A DNA stretch of 64,000 bases, from positions 1 to 64,000 of the forward strand of contig JAHBYY010000005.1 in assembly GCA_019635715.1 (NCBI GenBank), given 5' to 3'. The notes below the pieces were generated by a model that was not told where the DNA came from, searched no databases, and saw only the letters and a list, made by a program, of their open reading frames with translations. Both the position numbers and the translations under genes were made by a program. The DNA is from Rhizobiaceae bacterium. Its GTDB lineage: Bacteria > Pseudomonadota > Alphaproteobacteria > Rhizobiales > Rhizobiaceae. Each line of letters opens with the position of its first letter. Positions within the stretch are counted from its first letter, which is position 1. Positions 1-9,238 of this stretch are shown here, piece by piece.

Positions 1-303
1 TTCGGCGAGCGCCAGGATGCCGAGGTTCTCTTCCATCCTGTCGGCGATGCGGTTGAGCAGCAGCGCGCGCTCGGCCGGGCTGGTGCGGCCCCACTTCTCC
101 CAGGCGGCGTGGGCGGCGTCGAGTGCCGCCTCGACATCGGCAGCGTCGGAGCGCGCGATCTCGCACAGCACGCGGCCGTTGACCGGCGAGGTGTTCTCGA
201 ACGTCCTGCCGGACTTGGCGGGCACATGCTTGCCGCCGATGAAATTGCCGTAGGTCTTGGCGAACGGCACCTTGGCGGTGCGATGGAATTCGACCTTGTT
301 CAT
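1..303 (-). CDS. NAD-dependent aldehyde dehydrogenase, N-terminal part (cut by window edge)
   Basis: Only the first 101 codons are present; the gene continues off the left edge. The visible part reads like the N-terminus of the AcoD/ExaC-type acetaldehyde dehydrogenase group: a 'YGNFIGGKHV' strand, then 'FENTSPVNGRVL', then the helix 'ALDAAHAAWEKWG' and 'RALLLNRIADRMEEN', which belong to the NAD-binding lobe. The catalytic Cys and Glu lie outside the window. Family members oxidise short-chain aldehydes to acids with NAD. The gene lies 182 bp downstream of a GAF/Fis-type regulator on the same strand, which is probably its activator. The ATG at 301-303 starts the conserved N-terminus. The family call is firm; substrate and exact subfamily are inference. 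Confidence 0.85.
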   Translation of the reverse strand, partial: MNKVEFHRTAKVPFAKTYGNFIGGKHVPAKSGRTFENTSPVNGRVLCEIARSDAADVEAALDAAHAAWEKWGRTSPAERALLLNRIADRMEENLGILALAE

Positions 304-485
304 GTCTTCCTCCCAGAATGCACGCCGCGATATGCGGCGCGAGTGGCCGGAAGGATTGCGTCCCGCCGCGCTGATGTCAGCCGGGGCAGGCGAGAGGGCG
401 ACGCCGGAGTGTCGCAGATGTGAGACAGGTTGCGGACGGGCGATCGTTGAACCGGGGATCCGTCGGCGCGGCGACCGGTCGCCGG

Positions 486-1448
486 TCAGTTCGCCCGCGA
501 GATCGCCAGCCGGTTCAGCTTGCGATGCAAGGTTGCGCGGCTGATTCCGAGCATGCGGGCGGCGGCGGCGACATTTCCGTCGACGCGCGCCAGTGCGCGC
601 TGCAAGGCGGCGCGCTCCGCCTCGTGAAGCTCGGTCTCGCTGCTGGCGGCACAGCCGAGCAGGTCGCCGGCCGGGATCCGCCTGGCGAGGCGTTCGGCGG
701 TCAGGCCGAGCGCCGCGCGCGCCTGCCGCGTGGCGCCGACGACCAGATCGTCGGCATCGACGGCGATCAGCGCCGACGGCGAATTGTCCGGCGTCGGCGC
801 CAGCAGGACACGGGTGTTGGGGAAGGCCAGCCGGAACGTCTCGGCCTCTATGCGGCGGGCGGCATCGCCGACGGCCACCGCGATGAGACTGCTGAAGCCC
901 TCGGTCAGGTCGGCCCGGCAGGAGGACACGTCGAGCGCCGCGGCGATACGGCCTTCATGGTCGTAGATGGGTGCGGTCGTGCACGACAGAAGCGTGTTGC
1001 GGCTGAAATAGTGCTGGTCGCGATGGATGGTGAGCGCACGCTGCTCGACGAGGCACGTTCCGATGCCGTTCGTGCCCTCGTGGTCCTCGCTCCAGAGCGT
1101 TCCCGTCCACAGGCCCCATTCGTTGAAGGTCGCGTCGTCTGCCGATGCGCCGCGGCGCTCGACGGGGATGCCGTCGCGGTCGGCCAGCAGGACGCAGCAG
1201 CCGACGCCGCCGACTGCCAGATACAGCCTGTCGAGGCTGGCCTGCGCGGCGCGAATGAGCGGTTCGATGCGCTGGCGCGCCTGCCTGAGTTCGCTGTCGC
1301 TGATGCGACCCGGGCCACGGCGGTTCTCGGGGTCGAGGTGATGCAGGGCGGCCGAGCGCCGCCACGACGCGACGAGGGCCGAGCGCGCCGCGGCGTCGGA
1401 GTGCAGCGCGGACTGGATGCGCTCGCCATGGCTGGCCGATGAAACCAT
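486..1448 (-). CDS. AcoR-like regulator: GAF sensor plus Fis-type HTH, no AAA+ domain
   Basis: A 320-residue predicted DNA-binding regulator. The N-terminal half carries the AcoR-type sensor signature (a SW-RRS helix near residue 30, then 'SEDHEGTNGIGTCL' and 'HYFSRN' in a GAF fold, about residues 75-210). The C-terminus is a Fis-type helix-turn-helix ('NVAAAARMLGISRATLHRKL'). The sigma-54-activating AAA+ ATPase that AcoR has between these parts is absent: there is no GESGTGKE or GAFTGA motif and no room for one. It therefore probably regulates without sigma-54 remodelling. The start at 1448 is chosen because a strong GGGAGGAG Shine-Dalgarno lies 4 nt upstream; the longer open frame upstream has no such site. 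It precedes the aldehyde dehydrogenase gene on the same strand, its likely target. Confidence 0.82.
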   Translation of the reverse strand: MVSSASHGERIQSALHSDAAARSALVASWRRSAALHHLDPENRRGPGRISDSELRQARQRIEPLIRAAQASLDRLYLAVGGVGCCVLLADRDGIPVERRGASADDATFNEWGLWTGTLWSEDHEGTNGIGTCLVEQRALTIHRDQHYFSRNTLLSCTTAPIYDHEGRIAAALDVSSCRADLTEGFSSLIAVAVGDAARRIEAETFRLAFPNTRVLLAPTPDNSPSALIAVDADDLVVGATRQARAALGLTAERLARRIPAGDLLGCAASSETELHEAERAALQRALARVDGNVAAAARMLGISRATLHRKLNRLAISRAN

Positions 1449-1643
1449 TTGCTCCTCCCGAGCGTCCGGTCCGTATCCGACATCCGGTCGGACGGCGGGC
1501 AGGCCTTCCTTTCGGACAGGGGCGGCGATCCTGTCAATTCGCCTTCTGGCTAAGGCGAAGCGTCGGAACTCGCGGGTCCGGCGCATGGATCGCTATGTGT
1601 AAACGAATATGACGCTCACAGGTGCGTCGCGTCAAGGCGCGGT

Positions 1644-1985
1644 TCAGCCGGCCTCGATCTCCGACTGCAGAGCTTCCATGTGCTGGGCCGCGGCGCTCGT
1701 GGCGGCCCGCTCGATGGCGCGGAAGCGGGTCACGACCGCGAGCCCGACCTGGGTGAGCTGGGCGCCGCCGCCGCGCTTGCCGCCGGTCTGGGCTGCCACG
1801 AGCGGCTTGCCGAACAGCTTGTTCATCTCCTCGACCAGGTCCCACGCATGCTTGTAGGACATTTCCATCTGGCGGGCGCCTTCGGAGATGGAGCCGTAGG
1901 CAGCGATCTTCTCGAGGAGCTCGATCTTGCCCGGCCCGATCCGACCGTCCGGATCGAGATTGATCCTGAGGCTCAGCGACGGCAT
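1644..1985 (-). CDS. ModE-like HTH regulator, short form
   Basis: A 113-residue protein made only of the winged helix-turn-helix domain found at the N-terminus of the molybdate regulator ModE. Visible hallmarks are 'GRIGPGKIELLEKIAAYGSI', the recognition region 'YKHAWDLVEEMNKLFGKPLV' and the glycine-rich wing 'GGKRGGGAQLT'. Classical ModE (about 260 residues) carries two C-terminal molybdate-binding MOP domains; these are missing, and the frame stops after a short helix. It lies about 100 bp downstream of modC on the same strand, so it may be the last gene of the modABC transcript. Control of molybdate uptake is likely from context, but how it would sense molybdate alone is unclear. Confidence 0.8.
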   Translation of the reverse strand: MPSLSLRINLDPDGRIGPGKIELLEKIAAYGSISEGARQMEMSYKHAWDLVEEMNKLFGKPLVAAQTGGKRGGGAQLTQVGLAVVTRFRAIERAATSAAAQHMEALQSEIEAG

Positions 1986-2088
1986 CCACTACTCCGCTCA
2001 ATGACTTCGCCGATCGTCCGGCGAAGCTGACGTCGGGGGTATAGCATGCCGGCCAGCCGGCGCGAACCGCGCCGCCGTCCTTGATGAA

Positions 2089-3189
2089 TCACGATCGGGG
2101 CGCGGCGCTCGGAACGCCGCCGCGGTCGAAGGAGATCGCCTTGACGATGGCGTAGACCCGCACCCCGGGCTTCAGGCCGAGCCCGTCTATCGACTGCCGC
2201 GTCACGCGGGCCACGATGCGGTCGGCGCCGCTCTCGGTTTCGACAAGCGCCTGGGCGCCCTCGGCCGCGCCGATGCCGGTGATGGTCACCGCAAGCACGT
2301 TCAGGGCGCTGAGGCCGCGCGGCGCCTCCGTCGCAAGCGTGACGTCCCGCGCCCGGACGAGAGCGCGAAACCTGGCGCCGGGTTCGGCATCGATGCGCGG
2401 CACCCGCCATTCACCCGACGCCGACCGCAGCAGGCTGAGATCGTAGGTCGGGTCGTGACCCAGAACCTCGAACGCGATCAGGGCTCCGACGTCGGTCGGG
2501 TCGATCGCCGCGCCGGTGATCGACCCGATGACCTGGCCTGCCGGGCCGGCGGCGACCACGCGTCCGGCCGACAATGCAACGACATCGGTGGCCAGACGCG
2601 CCACTTCGGCGGCGGAATGGCTGACATAGACGATGGGAATTCGCGTCTCGTCGCGCAGGCGCTCGATGTAGGGCAGGATCTCGGACTTGCGCGCCTCGTC
2701 GAGTGCGGCCAGCGGTTCGTCCATCAGCATGATCTTCGGGCTGGCGATCAGGGCGCGGCCGATGGCGACACGCTGCTTCTCGCCACCCGACAGGGTCGAC
2801 GGCCGGCGATCGAGCAGGTGCCCGATGCCCAGCATGTCGACGACGCCGTCGAAATCCGCGTAGCGCTCCCGACGCGGCGTGAAGAAGCGCCCATAGCCGA
2901 GGTTCTGCCGGACGGTGAGATGCGGAAACAGCCGCGCGTCCTGGAACACGTAACCGATCCTGCGCCGGTGCGCGGGCAGCCAGAGACGCGCCTGCGTGTC
3001 GACGAAGGTCGTGCCGTCGGCGGCGATGCGGCCGCGCTCGGGGCGAATGAGGCCGCCGATCATGTTGACGAGCGATGTTTTGCCGGAACCTGAAGGACCG
3101 AACAGCGCGGTCAGGCGGCCGCTGCTCTCGAACGCGGCGTCGATCGAAAACGATCCGAGCCGGTGGCTGACTGCGACCGACAGGCTCAT
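2089..3189 (-). CDS. modC: Molybdate ABC transporter ATP-binding protein
   Basis: A 366-residue ATPase energising molybdate import. Walker [10 protein letters not shown] is at residues 31-39, the ABC signature LSGGEKQR at 133-140, Walker B IMLMDEP at 153-159 and the switch histidine at 191. The C-terminal 80 or so residues ('ARDVTLATEAPRGLSALNVL') form the MOP/TOBE-type domain characteristic of ModC, which separates it from other ABC ATPases. Its ATG overlaps the TGA of modB (ATGA), indicating translational coupling. Length and domain order match the family. Tungstate may also be transported; the sequence does not decide this. Confidence 0.95.
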   Translation of the reverse strand: MSLSVAVSHRLGSFSIDAAFESSGRLTALFGPSGSGKTSLVNMIGGLIRPERGRIAADGTTFVDTQARLWLPAHRRRIGYVFQDARLFPHLTVRQNLGYGRFFTPRRERYADFDGVVDMLGIGHLLDRRPSTLSGGEKQRVAIGRALIASPKIMLMDEPLAALDEARKSEILPYIERLRDETRIPIVYVSHSAAEVARLATDVVALSAGRVVAAGPAGQVIGSITGAAIDPTDVGALIAFEVLGHDPTYDLSLLRSASGEWRVPRIDAEPGARFRALVRARDVTLATEAPRGLSALNVLAVTITGIGAAEGAQALVETESGADRIVARVTRQSIDGLGLKPGVRVYAIVKAISFDRGGVPSAAPRS

Positions 3190-3887
3190 GCGATGTCGAG
3201 CCGCCGGCTTACCCGCCGTGCCAGCATCTCCGAGGCGACGAGGGCCGCCATGGCGATGGCGATCGACACCAGTGTCAGGCGCAGCGCGCCGAGATCGCCT
3301 CCCGGCACCTGCGTGAAGGTGTAGATGGCCGACGGCAAGGTCTGGGTCTCGCCGGGTATGTTGGAGACGAAGGTGATGGTCGCGCCGAACTCGCCCATCG
3401 CCTTGGCGAAGGCGAGGATCATTCCGGCGATCACACCCGGCAGGATCAGCGGAACGGTGACGGTCGCGAATACCCAGGCCGGGCTGGCGCCGAGCGTGCC
3501 GGCAGCCGCCTCCAGCCTGCGGTCGACCGCTTCGATGGACAGCCGTATGGCGCGCACCATCAGCGGAAAGGCCATGATGCCGCAGGCAAGTGCGGCGCCC
3601 GTCCAGCGGAACGAGAAGACGATGCCGAAATACTCGCCGAGCAGCGAGCCGACCGGCCCCCTGCGCCCGAAGGTGATGAGCAGCAGGTAGCCGGTCACCA
3701 CCGGCGGCAGGATCAGGGGCAGGTGGACGATGCCGTTGACGATCGACTTGCCCCAGAACCGTTTGCGGGCCAGCAGGAAGGCGATCGCCACGCCGAAGGG
3801 CAGGGCGACGATCGTCGCCCAGATCGAAACCTTGATGGAGAGCCGGACCGCGGTCCACTCGTCCGGACTCAGGGCCAGCCACTCCAT
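3186..3887 (-). CDS. modB: Molybdate ABC transporter permease
   Basis: A 233-residue inner-membrane permease with five or six hydrophobic segments. The cytoplasmic EAA loop that contacts ModC is visible as 'EAAAGTLGASPAWVFATVTV' followed by PLILPG. It pairs with ModC to move molybdate released by the periplasmic protein ModA. The start at 3887 (MEWLALSPDEW) is chosen because it gives the usual short N-terminus; the frame is open further upstream, but that overlaps modA in a different frame. The stop overlaps the modC start by 4 nt. Only 13 bp separate it from the end of modA. Confidence 0.93.
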   Translation of the reverse strand: MEWLALSPDEWTAVRLSIKVSIWATIVALPFGVAIAFLLARKRFWGKSIVNGIVHLPLILPPVVTGYLLLITFGRRGPVGSLLGEYFGIVFSFRWTGAALACGIMAFPLMVRAIRLSIEAVDRRLEAAAGTLGASPAWVFATVTVPLILPGVIAGMILAFAKAMGEFGATITFVSNIPGETQTLPSAIYTFTQVPGGDLGALRLTLVSIAIAMAALVASEMLARRVSRRLDIA

Positions 3888-3900
3888 CAGAACCGCCGCA

Positions 3901-4698
3901 TCAGTTCGACACCGGCGGCACCAGTACCGTGAAACCCTGCTCCTCGAACAGGGCCTTCGCCCTGTTGCTTTGCAGGCACTTGAGGAAGGCGGGCGTGTCG
4001 CCGTCCACAGACTCGGCCGTCTGTGCGACGGGATAGATGATCGGCTTGTGCGATTCCTCGGGGAAGGTCCCGATGATCTTGACCTTCTTGTCGGCCGCCG
4101 CGTCGGTCTTGTAGACGATGCCGAGCGGCGCCTCGCCGGTCGAGACCAGAGCCAGCGCGGCACGCACGTTCTCGGCCTGCGCCACCTTTGCCTCGACCGA
4201 CGCCCAGACTCCGAGCGATTCCAGCGAGGCCTTGCCGTATTTCCCGGCCGGCACCGAGTCGACATTGCCCATCGCCAGCTTGCCGTCGCCGAGCAGGCCG
4301 GCGAGATCGAAGCCGTTCTCGATGTCGACGGAGGCTGTCGATTCGACGGGCGCCACGAGCACGATGCTGTTGCCTAGCAGGCGTGTCTCGGTGTCGGCCC
4401 TGATCAGGTTCCTGTCGGAGAGGTATTTCATCCAGTCCAGATCGGCCGACATGAAAACGTCGGCCGGCGCGCCCTGCTCGATCTGCTTGGCGAGCGCGGA
4501 ACTCGCCGCATAGGAGATGGTGGCGGCTTCGCCGACCTGCGGCTCGCAGGCCGCGTTGACCGCATCGAGGGCGTTCTTGAGGCTGGCGGCCGCAAAGACG
4601 GTCACCGTGTCGGCGGCGCGCGCCTGCGGTGGTGCGGCGAGGCCGATCACCGCGGCGAGGCCTGCGACAGCCATCCCAAATCCCTTCAGTTCGCGCAT
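3901..4698 (-). CDS. modA: Molybdate ABC transporter substrate-binding protein
   Basis: A 265-residue periplasmic protein that captures molybdate for ModBC. It begins with a Sec signal peptide ending around 'PPQARA-AD' (residue 28-30). The mature protein opens with the family hallmark 'TVTVFAAASLKNALD', whose serines contact the oxyanion, and also shows 'APADVFMSADLDWM' and 'GEAPLGIVYKTDA', typical of ModA. It is the first gene of the minus-strand modABC operon and is divergent from the sulfate operon. Sulfate and molybdate proteins are related, but the FAAASL motif and linkage to modBC favour molybdate. Confidence 0.95.
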   Translation of the reverse strand: MRELKGFGMAVAGLAAVIGLAAPPQARAADTVTVFAAASLKNALDAVNAACEPQVGEAATISYAASSALAKQIEQGAPADVFMSADLDWMKYLSDRNLIRADTETRLLGNSIVLVAPVESTASVDIENGFDLAGLLGDGKLAMGNVDSVPAGKYGKASLESLGVWASVEAKVAQAENVRAALALVSTGEAPLGIVYKTDAAADKKVKIIGTFPEESHKPIIYPVAQTAESVDGDTPAFLKCLQSNRAKALFEEQGFTVLVPPVSN

Positions 4699-5113
4699 TG
4701 CCGTCTCTCCCTGCCGACGCCCGCAGCCAGTCGCCGCGGCGCATCGATATGTTCAGTTGGATATAACAATAGGAAGCCTGGATAGGTCAAGCACCGGCGC
4801 TTCGCCCTGTCGTCGCCCGCCGTTCCGAGGCGTGTCCGGCACGGAAATGTCGCAGACGCACCGCCGATTCGGCGCTCGCACCGGCCGAAGGGGCGGCCGC
4901 CGCGCTCCATGCTGCCGGCAGTGTGCTGTTCCACGCGAGAGCCCTCGCAGCGGCTCCCATCCGCCCCAATCGGCAGTGTCGTGGAAAAATTTTCCACAGT
5001 TCGTCAAAATCTGTTGCGAAAAATGCACGGGTAACGGAACTTTTGGGTGTTCCGGCGCGTCTCTAATTCCACCGATTATGTAGACTATGCTTCGTATTCA
5101 AAAGGAGGCTGGC
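4699..5113 (+). other. Divergent intergenic region between modA and the sulfate operon
   Basis: 415 bp without a convincing gene. Short frames here have no recognisable protein and poor starts. The modA-proximal end holds an AT-rich imperfect palindrome that could bind a ModE-type regulator. The sulfate-proximal 130 bp (about 4985-5113) are AT-richer than the surroundings and end in a strong AAAGGAGG ribosome site before sbp. No clear sigma-70 hexamer pair could be assigned with confidence. Confidence 0.5.
4743..4770. promoter_or_regulatory. Candidate ModE-type operator upstream of modA
   Basis: An AT-rich element 45-70 bp upstream of the modA start contains CGATAT, a 10-nt spacer and ATATAACAAT. 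This resembles the known ModE box layout (CGnTATA, spacer, TATAACG), but only the ATAT cores are symmetrical, so the match is partial. Its position between modA and the divergent sbp, with a ModE-like HTH gene in the same cluster, supports the guess. It could equally be an AT-rich promoter. Confidence 0.35.
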
Positions 5114-6148
5114 ATGACACTCAATCGCAGATCGATTTTCTACGCTGTCGCCGTGGCGGCCACCCTGCAATTCGGCGCGTCAGGCTTCGCCTATGCCGAT
5201 ACGACGCTGCTCAACGTGTCCTACGATCCGACCCGCGAACTCTACAAGGAATACAACGCCGCCTTCGCAAAGCACTGGCAAGCCGAGTCCGGCGAGGCCG
5301 TAACGATCCAGCAATCGCATGGCGGCTCCGGCAAGCAGGCGCGCGCCGTCATCGACGGTCTCGAGGCGGATGTCGTCACCCTGGCGCTCGAAAGCGACAT
5401 CAATGCCATCGTCGAGAAGAGCGGCAAGATCAACAAGGACTGGCGCACCAGATACGAGCACAATTCGTCGCCCTACACGTCGACCATCGTCTTCCTGGTC
5501 CGCAAGGGCAATCCCAAGGGCATCAAGGATTGGGGCGACCTGGTGAAGGACGGCGTCGAGGTGATCACGCCGAATCCGAAGACCTCGGGCGGCGCCCGCT
5601 GGAACTATCTCGCGGCATGGGCCTGGGCGAACAGTGAATATGGCGGCGACGAAGCCAAGGTGAAGGGCTACATCGGCGAACTGTTCCGCCATGTTCCGGT
5701 GCTCGATACCGGGGCGCGCGGCTCCACCACGACCTTCGCGCAGCGCCAGCTCGGCGACGTGCTGCTCGCCTGGGAGAATGAGGCCTTCCTGGTCGGCAAG
5801 GAGTTCGGCGCGGATCAGTTCGACATCGTCATCCCGCCGCAGTCGATCCTTGCCGAGCCGCCGGTCGCGGTCGTCGACGCCAATGTCGATGCGAAGGGCA
5901 CCCGAAAGGCGGCCGAAGCCTATCTCGCCTACCTCTATTCGCCGGAGGGGCAGCAGATCGCGGCGCGCAACTTCTATCGTCCCTCGAAGCCGGAATTGGT
6001 TCCCGCCGAAGAGCTGAAGCGCTTCCCGGAGCTGAAGCTCGTCACCATCGACGATCCGATCTTCGGCGGATGGGCGAAGGCGCAGCCCTATCACTTCGGT
6101 GACGGCGGGGTGTTCGACCAGATCTACAAGCCCGCTTCATCGAACTGA
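5114..6148 (+). CDS. sbp: Sulfate ABC transporter substrate-binding protein
   Basis: A 344-residue periplasmic sulfate/thiosulfate-binding protein feeding CysTWA. A Sec signal peptide ends around 'GFAYA-DTT' (residues 26-30). The mature part carries family hallmarks '[13 protein letters not shown]', '[13 protein letters not shown]' and '[20 protein letters not shown]', whose residues bind the oxyanion without metal. The ATG at 5114 is chosen over one at 5087 because AAAGGAGG lies 6 nt upstream of it and it starts directly with a basic signal-peptide n-region. It is the first gene of a four-gene operon divergent from modABC. Sbp or CysP would both fit; the sequence does not settle sulfate against thiosulfate preference. 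Confidence 0.95.
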   Translation: MTLNRRSIFYAVAVAATLQFGASGFAYADTTLLNVSYDPTRELYKEYNAAFAKHWQAESGEAVTIQQSHGGSGKQARAVIDGLEADVVTLALESDINAIVEKSGKINKDWRTRYEHNSSPYTSTIVFLVRKGNPKGIKDWGDLVKDGVEVITPNPKTSGGARWNYLAAWAWANSEYGGDEAKVKGYIGELFRHVPVLDTGARGSTTTFAQRQLGDVLLAWENEAFLVGKEFGADQFDIVIPPQSILAEPPVAVVDANVDAKGTRKAAEAYLAYLYSPEGQQIAARNFYRPSKPELVPAEELKRFPELKLVTIDDPIFGGWAKAQPYHFGDGGVFDQIYKPASSN

Positions 6149-6156
6149 GGTTCCGC

Positions 6157-7020
6157 ATGGCCGCCACCTCGCTGTCGAGGTCGGGCTGGCAATTCAGGAG
6201 GCCGAGCATCATCCCGGGTTTCGGGCTGACGCTCGGCTTTACGATTGCCTACCTGACGCTGATCATTCTCATCCCGCTCGCCGGCATCGTCTGGCGCACC
6301 AGCGGCCTGGGCTTCCAGGGGTTCTGGGCCATAGCGTCCGACCAGCGCGTCCAACGTGCCCTGGAGATATCGTTCGGGACGTCCTTCATTGCCGCGCTGA
6401 TCAACGTCGTGTTCGGAACGCTGGTGGCCTGGGTTCTGGTTCGCTACCACTTTCCCGGCCGGCGCATCGTCGACGCCGCCGTCGATCTGCCCTTCGCCCT
6501 GCCCACCGCCGTGGCAGGCATAGCGCTGGCGGCGATCTACGCGCCGAACGGCTGGGTCGGACAGTTGCTTGCCCCGCTCGGCATCAAGGTCGCCTTCACG
6601 CCGGTCGGCATCGTCGTCGCACTGGTCTTCATCGGGCTGCCCTTCGTGGTGCGGACCGTGCAGCCGGTCATGGAGGAGATCGACCGGGAGGTCGAAGAGG
6701 CCGCCGCGACACTTGGCGCCAACCGTTTCCAGACGATCAGCCGCGTCATCCTTCCCGGTCTGGCGCCGGCAATCCTCACCGGCTTCGCGTTGGCCTTCGC
6801 GCGCGCCGTCGGCGAGTACGGATCGGTGATCTTCATCGCCGGAAACATTCCGTTCGTCTCGGAGATCGCTCCGCTGCTGATCGTCATCCGCCTTGAGGAA
6901 TTCGACTACCAGGGCGCCACGGCGATCGCCGCCATCATGCTCGTGCTTTCCTTCGCCATGCTGTTCGTGATCAATCTCATTCAGGCCTGGAGCCGCAGGA
7001 GGTACGGATATGGCGTATGA
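6157..7020 (+). CDS. cysT: Sulfate ABC transporter permease CysT (CysU)
   Basis: A 287-residue inner-membrane permease with about six hydrophobic helices. The EAA loop that docks on the ATPase reads 'EEAAATLGANRFQTISRVIL' followed by PG. The stretches 'LPTAVAGIALAAIY' and 'RAVGEYGSVIFIAGNIP' are characteristic of CysT. It forms a heterodimer with CysW to import sulfate. It starts 8 bp after sbp and overlaps cysW by 11 bp, consistent with one transcript and coupled translation. Confidence 0.95.
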   Translation: MAATSLSRSGWQFRRPSIIPGFGLTLGFTIAYLTLIILIPLAGIVWRTSGLGFQGFWAIASDQRVQRALEISFGTSFIAALINVVFGTLVAWVLVRYHFPGRRIVDAAVDLPFALPTAVAGIALAAIYAPNGWVGQLLAPLGIKVAFTPVGIVVALVFIGLPFVVRTVQPVMEEIDREVEEAAATLGANRFQTISRVILPGLAPAILTGFALAFARAVGEYGSVIFIAGNIPFVSEIAPLLIVIRLEEFDYQGATAIAAIMLVLSFAMLFVINLIQAWSRRRYGYGV

Positions 7021-7921
7021 TGCCGTAGCCGGTTCGGCGGCCGACCTGCCGGCGAGAGGAGAGAGAATGGCTGGAGCGCGGTTTCGGGGAGCAACAAGCG
7101 AGGGGCCGATCGCCAGGACGATCCTCATCCTGTCGGCACTCGTCTTCCTTGCGCTGGTCCTCGTCCTGCCCCTGGCAGCGGTGTTCATCGAGGCTTTCCG
7201 CAAGGGGCCGGCCGAATTCCTGCTGGCGCTGGGAGATCCCGACACGCTGGCCGCGGTACGCCTGACGCTGACCGTCGCGGCGATCGCCGTGCCGCTCAAC
7301 CTCGTCTTCGGCGTGGCCGCGGCCTGGGCGATCGCCAAGTTCGAATTCAAGGGAAAGGCTTTCCTGACCACGCTGATCGACCTGCCGTTCTCGGTGTCGC
7401 CGGTGATTTCGGGCCTGGTCTATGTGCTGCTTTTCGGGGCAGGGAGCGTTTTGGGTCCGTGGCTGAAGTCGCACGGCATCGAAGTGCTCTTTGCCGTCCC
7501 CGGCATCGTGCTCGCCACCATCTTCGTGACCTTCCCCTTCGTCGCCCGTGAGCTCATTCCGCTCATGCAGGACCAGGGCTCGGGCGACGAGGAGGCGGCG
7601 CTGTCGCTCGGCGCGTCGGGTTGGCAGGCCTTCTGGTACGTGACGCTGCCCAACATCAAATGGGGACTGCTTTACGGCGTGCTGCTCTGCAATGCGCGTG
7701 CCATGGGCGAGTTCGGCGCCGTGTCGGTGGTTTCGGGCCATATCCGTGGCCTGACCAATACGATGCCGCTGCATGTCGAGATCCTCTACAACGAGTACAA
7801 TTTCGTCGCCGCCTTCGCCGTCGCCACCCTGCTGGCGGGTCTGGCGCTGGTGACGCTCGTGCTCAAATCCTTTCTCGAATACCGCTTTGGCGACGAGATC
7901 GCCGCCGCGGCCAAGCATTAG
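7010..7921 (+). CDS. cysW: Sulfate ABC transporter permease CysW
   Basis: A 303-residue permease partner of CysT. After a roughly 35-residue hydrophilic N-terminus come six hydrophobic helices. Diagnostic pieces are 'DLPFSVSPVISGLVYVLLFG', the EAA loop 'EEAALSLGASGWQAFWYVTL' and 'RAMGEFGAVSVVSGHIRG'. The first ATG (7010) overlaps the cysT end by 11 bp. A second in-frame ATG at 7067, preceded by GAGAGGAGAGA, is an alternative start that would remove 19 residues. Both encode the full permease fold. Confidence 0.94.
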   Translation: MAYDAVAGSAADLPARGERMAGARFRGATSEGPIARTILILSALVFLALVLVLPLAAVFIEAFRKGPAEFLLALGDPDTLAAVRLTLTVAAIAVPLNLVFGVAAAWAIAKFEFKGKAFLTTLIDLPFSVSPVISGLVYVLLFGAGSVLGPWLKSHGIEVLFAVPGIVLATIFVTFPFVARELIPLMQDQGSGDEEAALSLGASGWQAFWYVTLPNIKWGLLYGVLLCNARAMGEFGAVSVVSGHIRGLTNTMPLHVEILYNEYNFVAAFAVATLLAGLALVTLVLKSFLEYRFGDEIAAAAKH

Positions 7922-7930
7922 GGCTGACCG

Positions 7931-8992
7931 ATGGACGTCTCGATCCGCAATGTGCGCAAGGAATTCGACCGCTATCCGGCGCTGCACAACGTCTCGCTCG
8001 ACATCCGCTCGGGCGAGCTGATCGCGCTTCTCGGTCCTTCCGGGTCCGGCAAGACGACGCTGCTGCGGCTGATCGCCGGCCTCGAACGGCCGACCATGGG
8101 CGCCGTCCATTTCGGCAGCGAGGACGCGTCGCATCACTCGGTCCAGGAGCGCAACGTCGGCTTCGTCTTTCAGCACTACGCGCTGTTCCGCCACATGACG
8201 GTCGCCGAGAATGTCGGCTTCGGGCTGAAGGTCAGGCCAGCCGCGACGCGGCCGGCGACTTCCGAAATCCGGCGGCGCGCCGACGAGCTGCTCGACCTGG
8301 TGCAACTGTCCGGGCTGGGCAAGCGCTATCCCAACCAGCTTTCCGGGGGCCAGCGCCAGCGCGTCGCGCTCGCCCGCGCATTGGCGATCGAGCCGCGCGT
8401 GCTGCTGCTCGACGAGCCGTTCGGGGCGCTGGACGCACAGGTGCGGCGTGAACTGCGCCGCTGGCTGCGCGAGATCCACGACACGACCGGCCACACGACG
8501 GTTTTTGTCACCCACGACCAGGAGGAGGCGCTCGAGCTCGCGGACCGGGTCGTCGTGATGAGCCAGGGCAGGATCGAGCAGGTCGGCAGCGCCGACGATG
8601 TCTACGACAGGCCCAACTCGCCCTTCGTCTATGGCTTCATCGGCGATTCCAGCGCGCTGCCCGTGCATGTCGAGCGAGGCCAGGTCTGGCTGAAGGACCG
8701 CGCGCTCGGCCTGTCCGCGCCGGAGGCTTCGGACGGCGAGGCGATGCTCTATTTCCGTCCCCATGACGTCGAGCTGCTCGACGGCTGCGGCGGATGCATC
8801 GCGGGAACGGTCGCGGCCAGCCGCCGGGTCGCCGGAACGCGGCGCGTCGAACTGGAGATCGGCGGCGAGCAGCATCGCGTCGAGATCGAGCTGCCGGTCG
8901 ACCACCCGGCCGCGTCCAAGTCGCGGATCGCTTTCCGGCCGAAACGCTGGAAGGTTTTTTCGCAGCCGGTGGAGGCCGCGAAGGCGGCCTGA
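7931..8992 (+). CDS. cysA: Sulfate ABC transporter ATP-binding protein CysA
   Basis: A 353-residue ATPase completing the sulfate importer. Walker [10 protein letters not shown] is at residues 35-43, signature LSGGQRQR at 137-144, Walker B VLLLDEP at 157-163 and the switch histidine at 195 in 'VFVTHDQEE'. A C-terminal TOBE-like regulatory region (from about residue 235, with '[11 protein letters not shown]') follows. It is the last gene of sbp-cysT-cysW-cysA, 9 bp after cysW. About 30 bp downstream, a GCCGCCG/CGGCGGC hairpin (9023-9041) could weakly terminate transcription but has no T-run. Confidence 0.95.
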   Translation: MDVSIRNVRKEFDRYPALHNVSLDIRSGELIALLGPSGSGKTTLLRLIAGLERPTMGAVHFGSEDASHHSVQERNVGFVFQHYALFRHMTVAENVGFGLKVRPAATRPATSEIRRRADELLDLVQLSGLGKRYPNQLSGGQRQRVALARALAIEPRVLLLDEPFGALDAQVRRELRRWLREIHDTTGHTTVFVTHDQEEALELADRVVVMSQGRIEQVGSADDVYDRPNSPFVYGFIGDSSALPVHVERGQVWLKDRALGLSAPEASDGEAMLYFRPHDVELLDGCGGCIAGTVAASRRVAGTRRVELEIGGEQHRVEIELPVDHPAASKSRIAFRPKRWKVFSQPVEAAKAA

Positions 8993-9238
8993 CCGGCAGG
9001 CCGCCGCCGCTCGACCTGGCAGGCCGCCGCGAATCGGCGGCGCTGCTGAGCAGCGGAAGACGGCGAGCCACCTGCCGGGACCTCTCGTGGCGGCCGCGAC
9101 GGACGCGGTGTGGCGGCCGCACGGCCGGGCGCGAGCCCGAGATGTCCAGGCCGCTCGCGACCCCGACCGCCTCGGCGATCAGCCAAGGTTCAGTTTCATG
9201 TTTTTGATGAAGACCGCGTAGCAACGCGTTGAAAGAAA

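Noticed and set aside
8993-9238. Short minus-strand frame after cysA (part of an ORF reaching 9224)
   Set aside because: It mostly overlaps cysA antisense; composition is low complexity Arg/Pro-rich, with no start signal.
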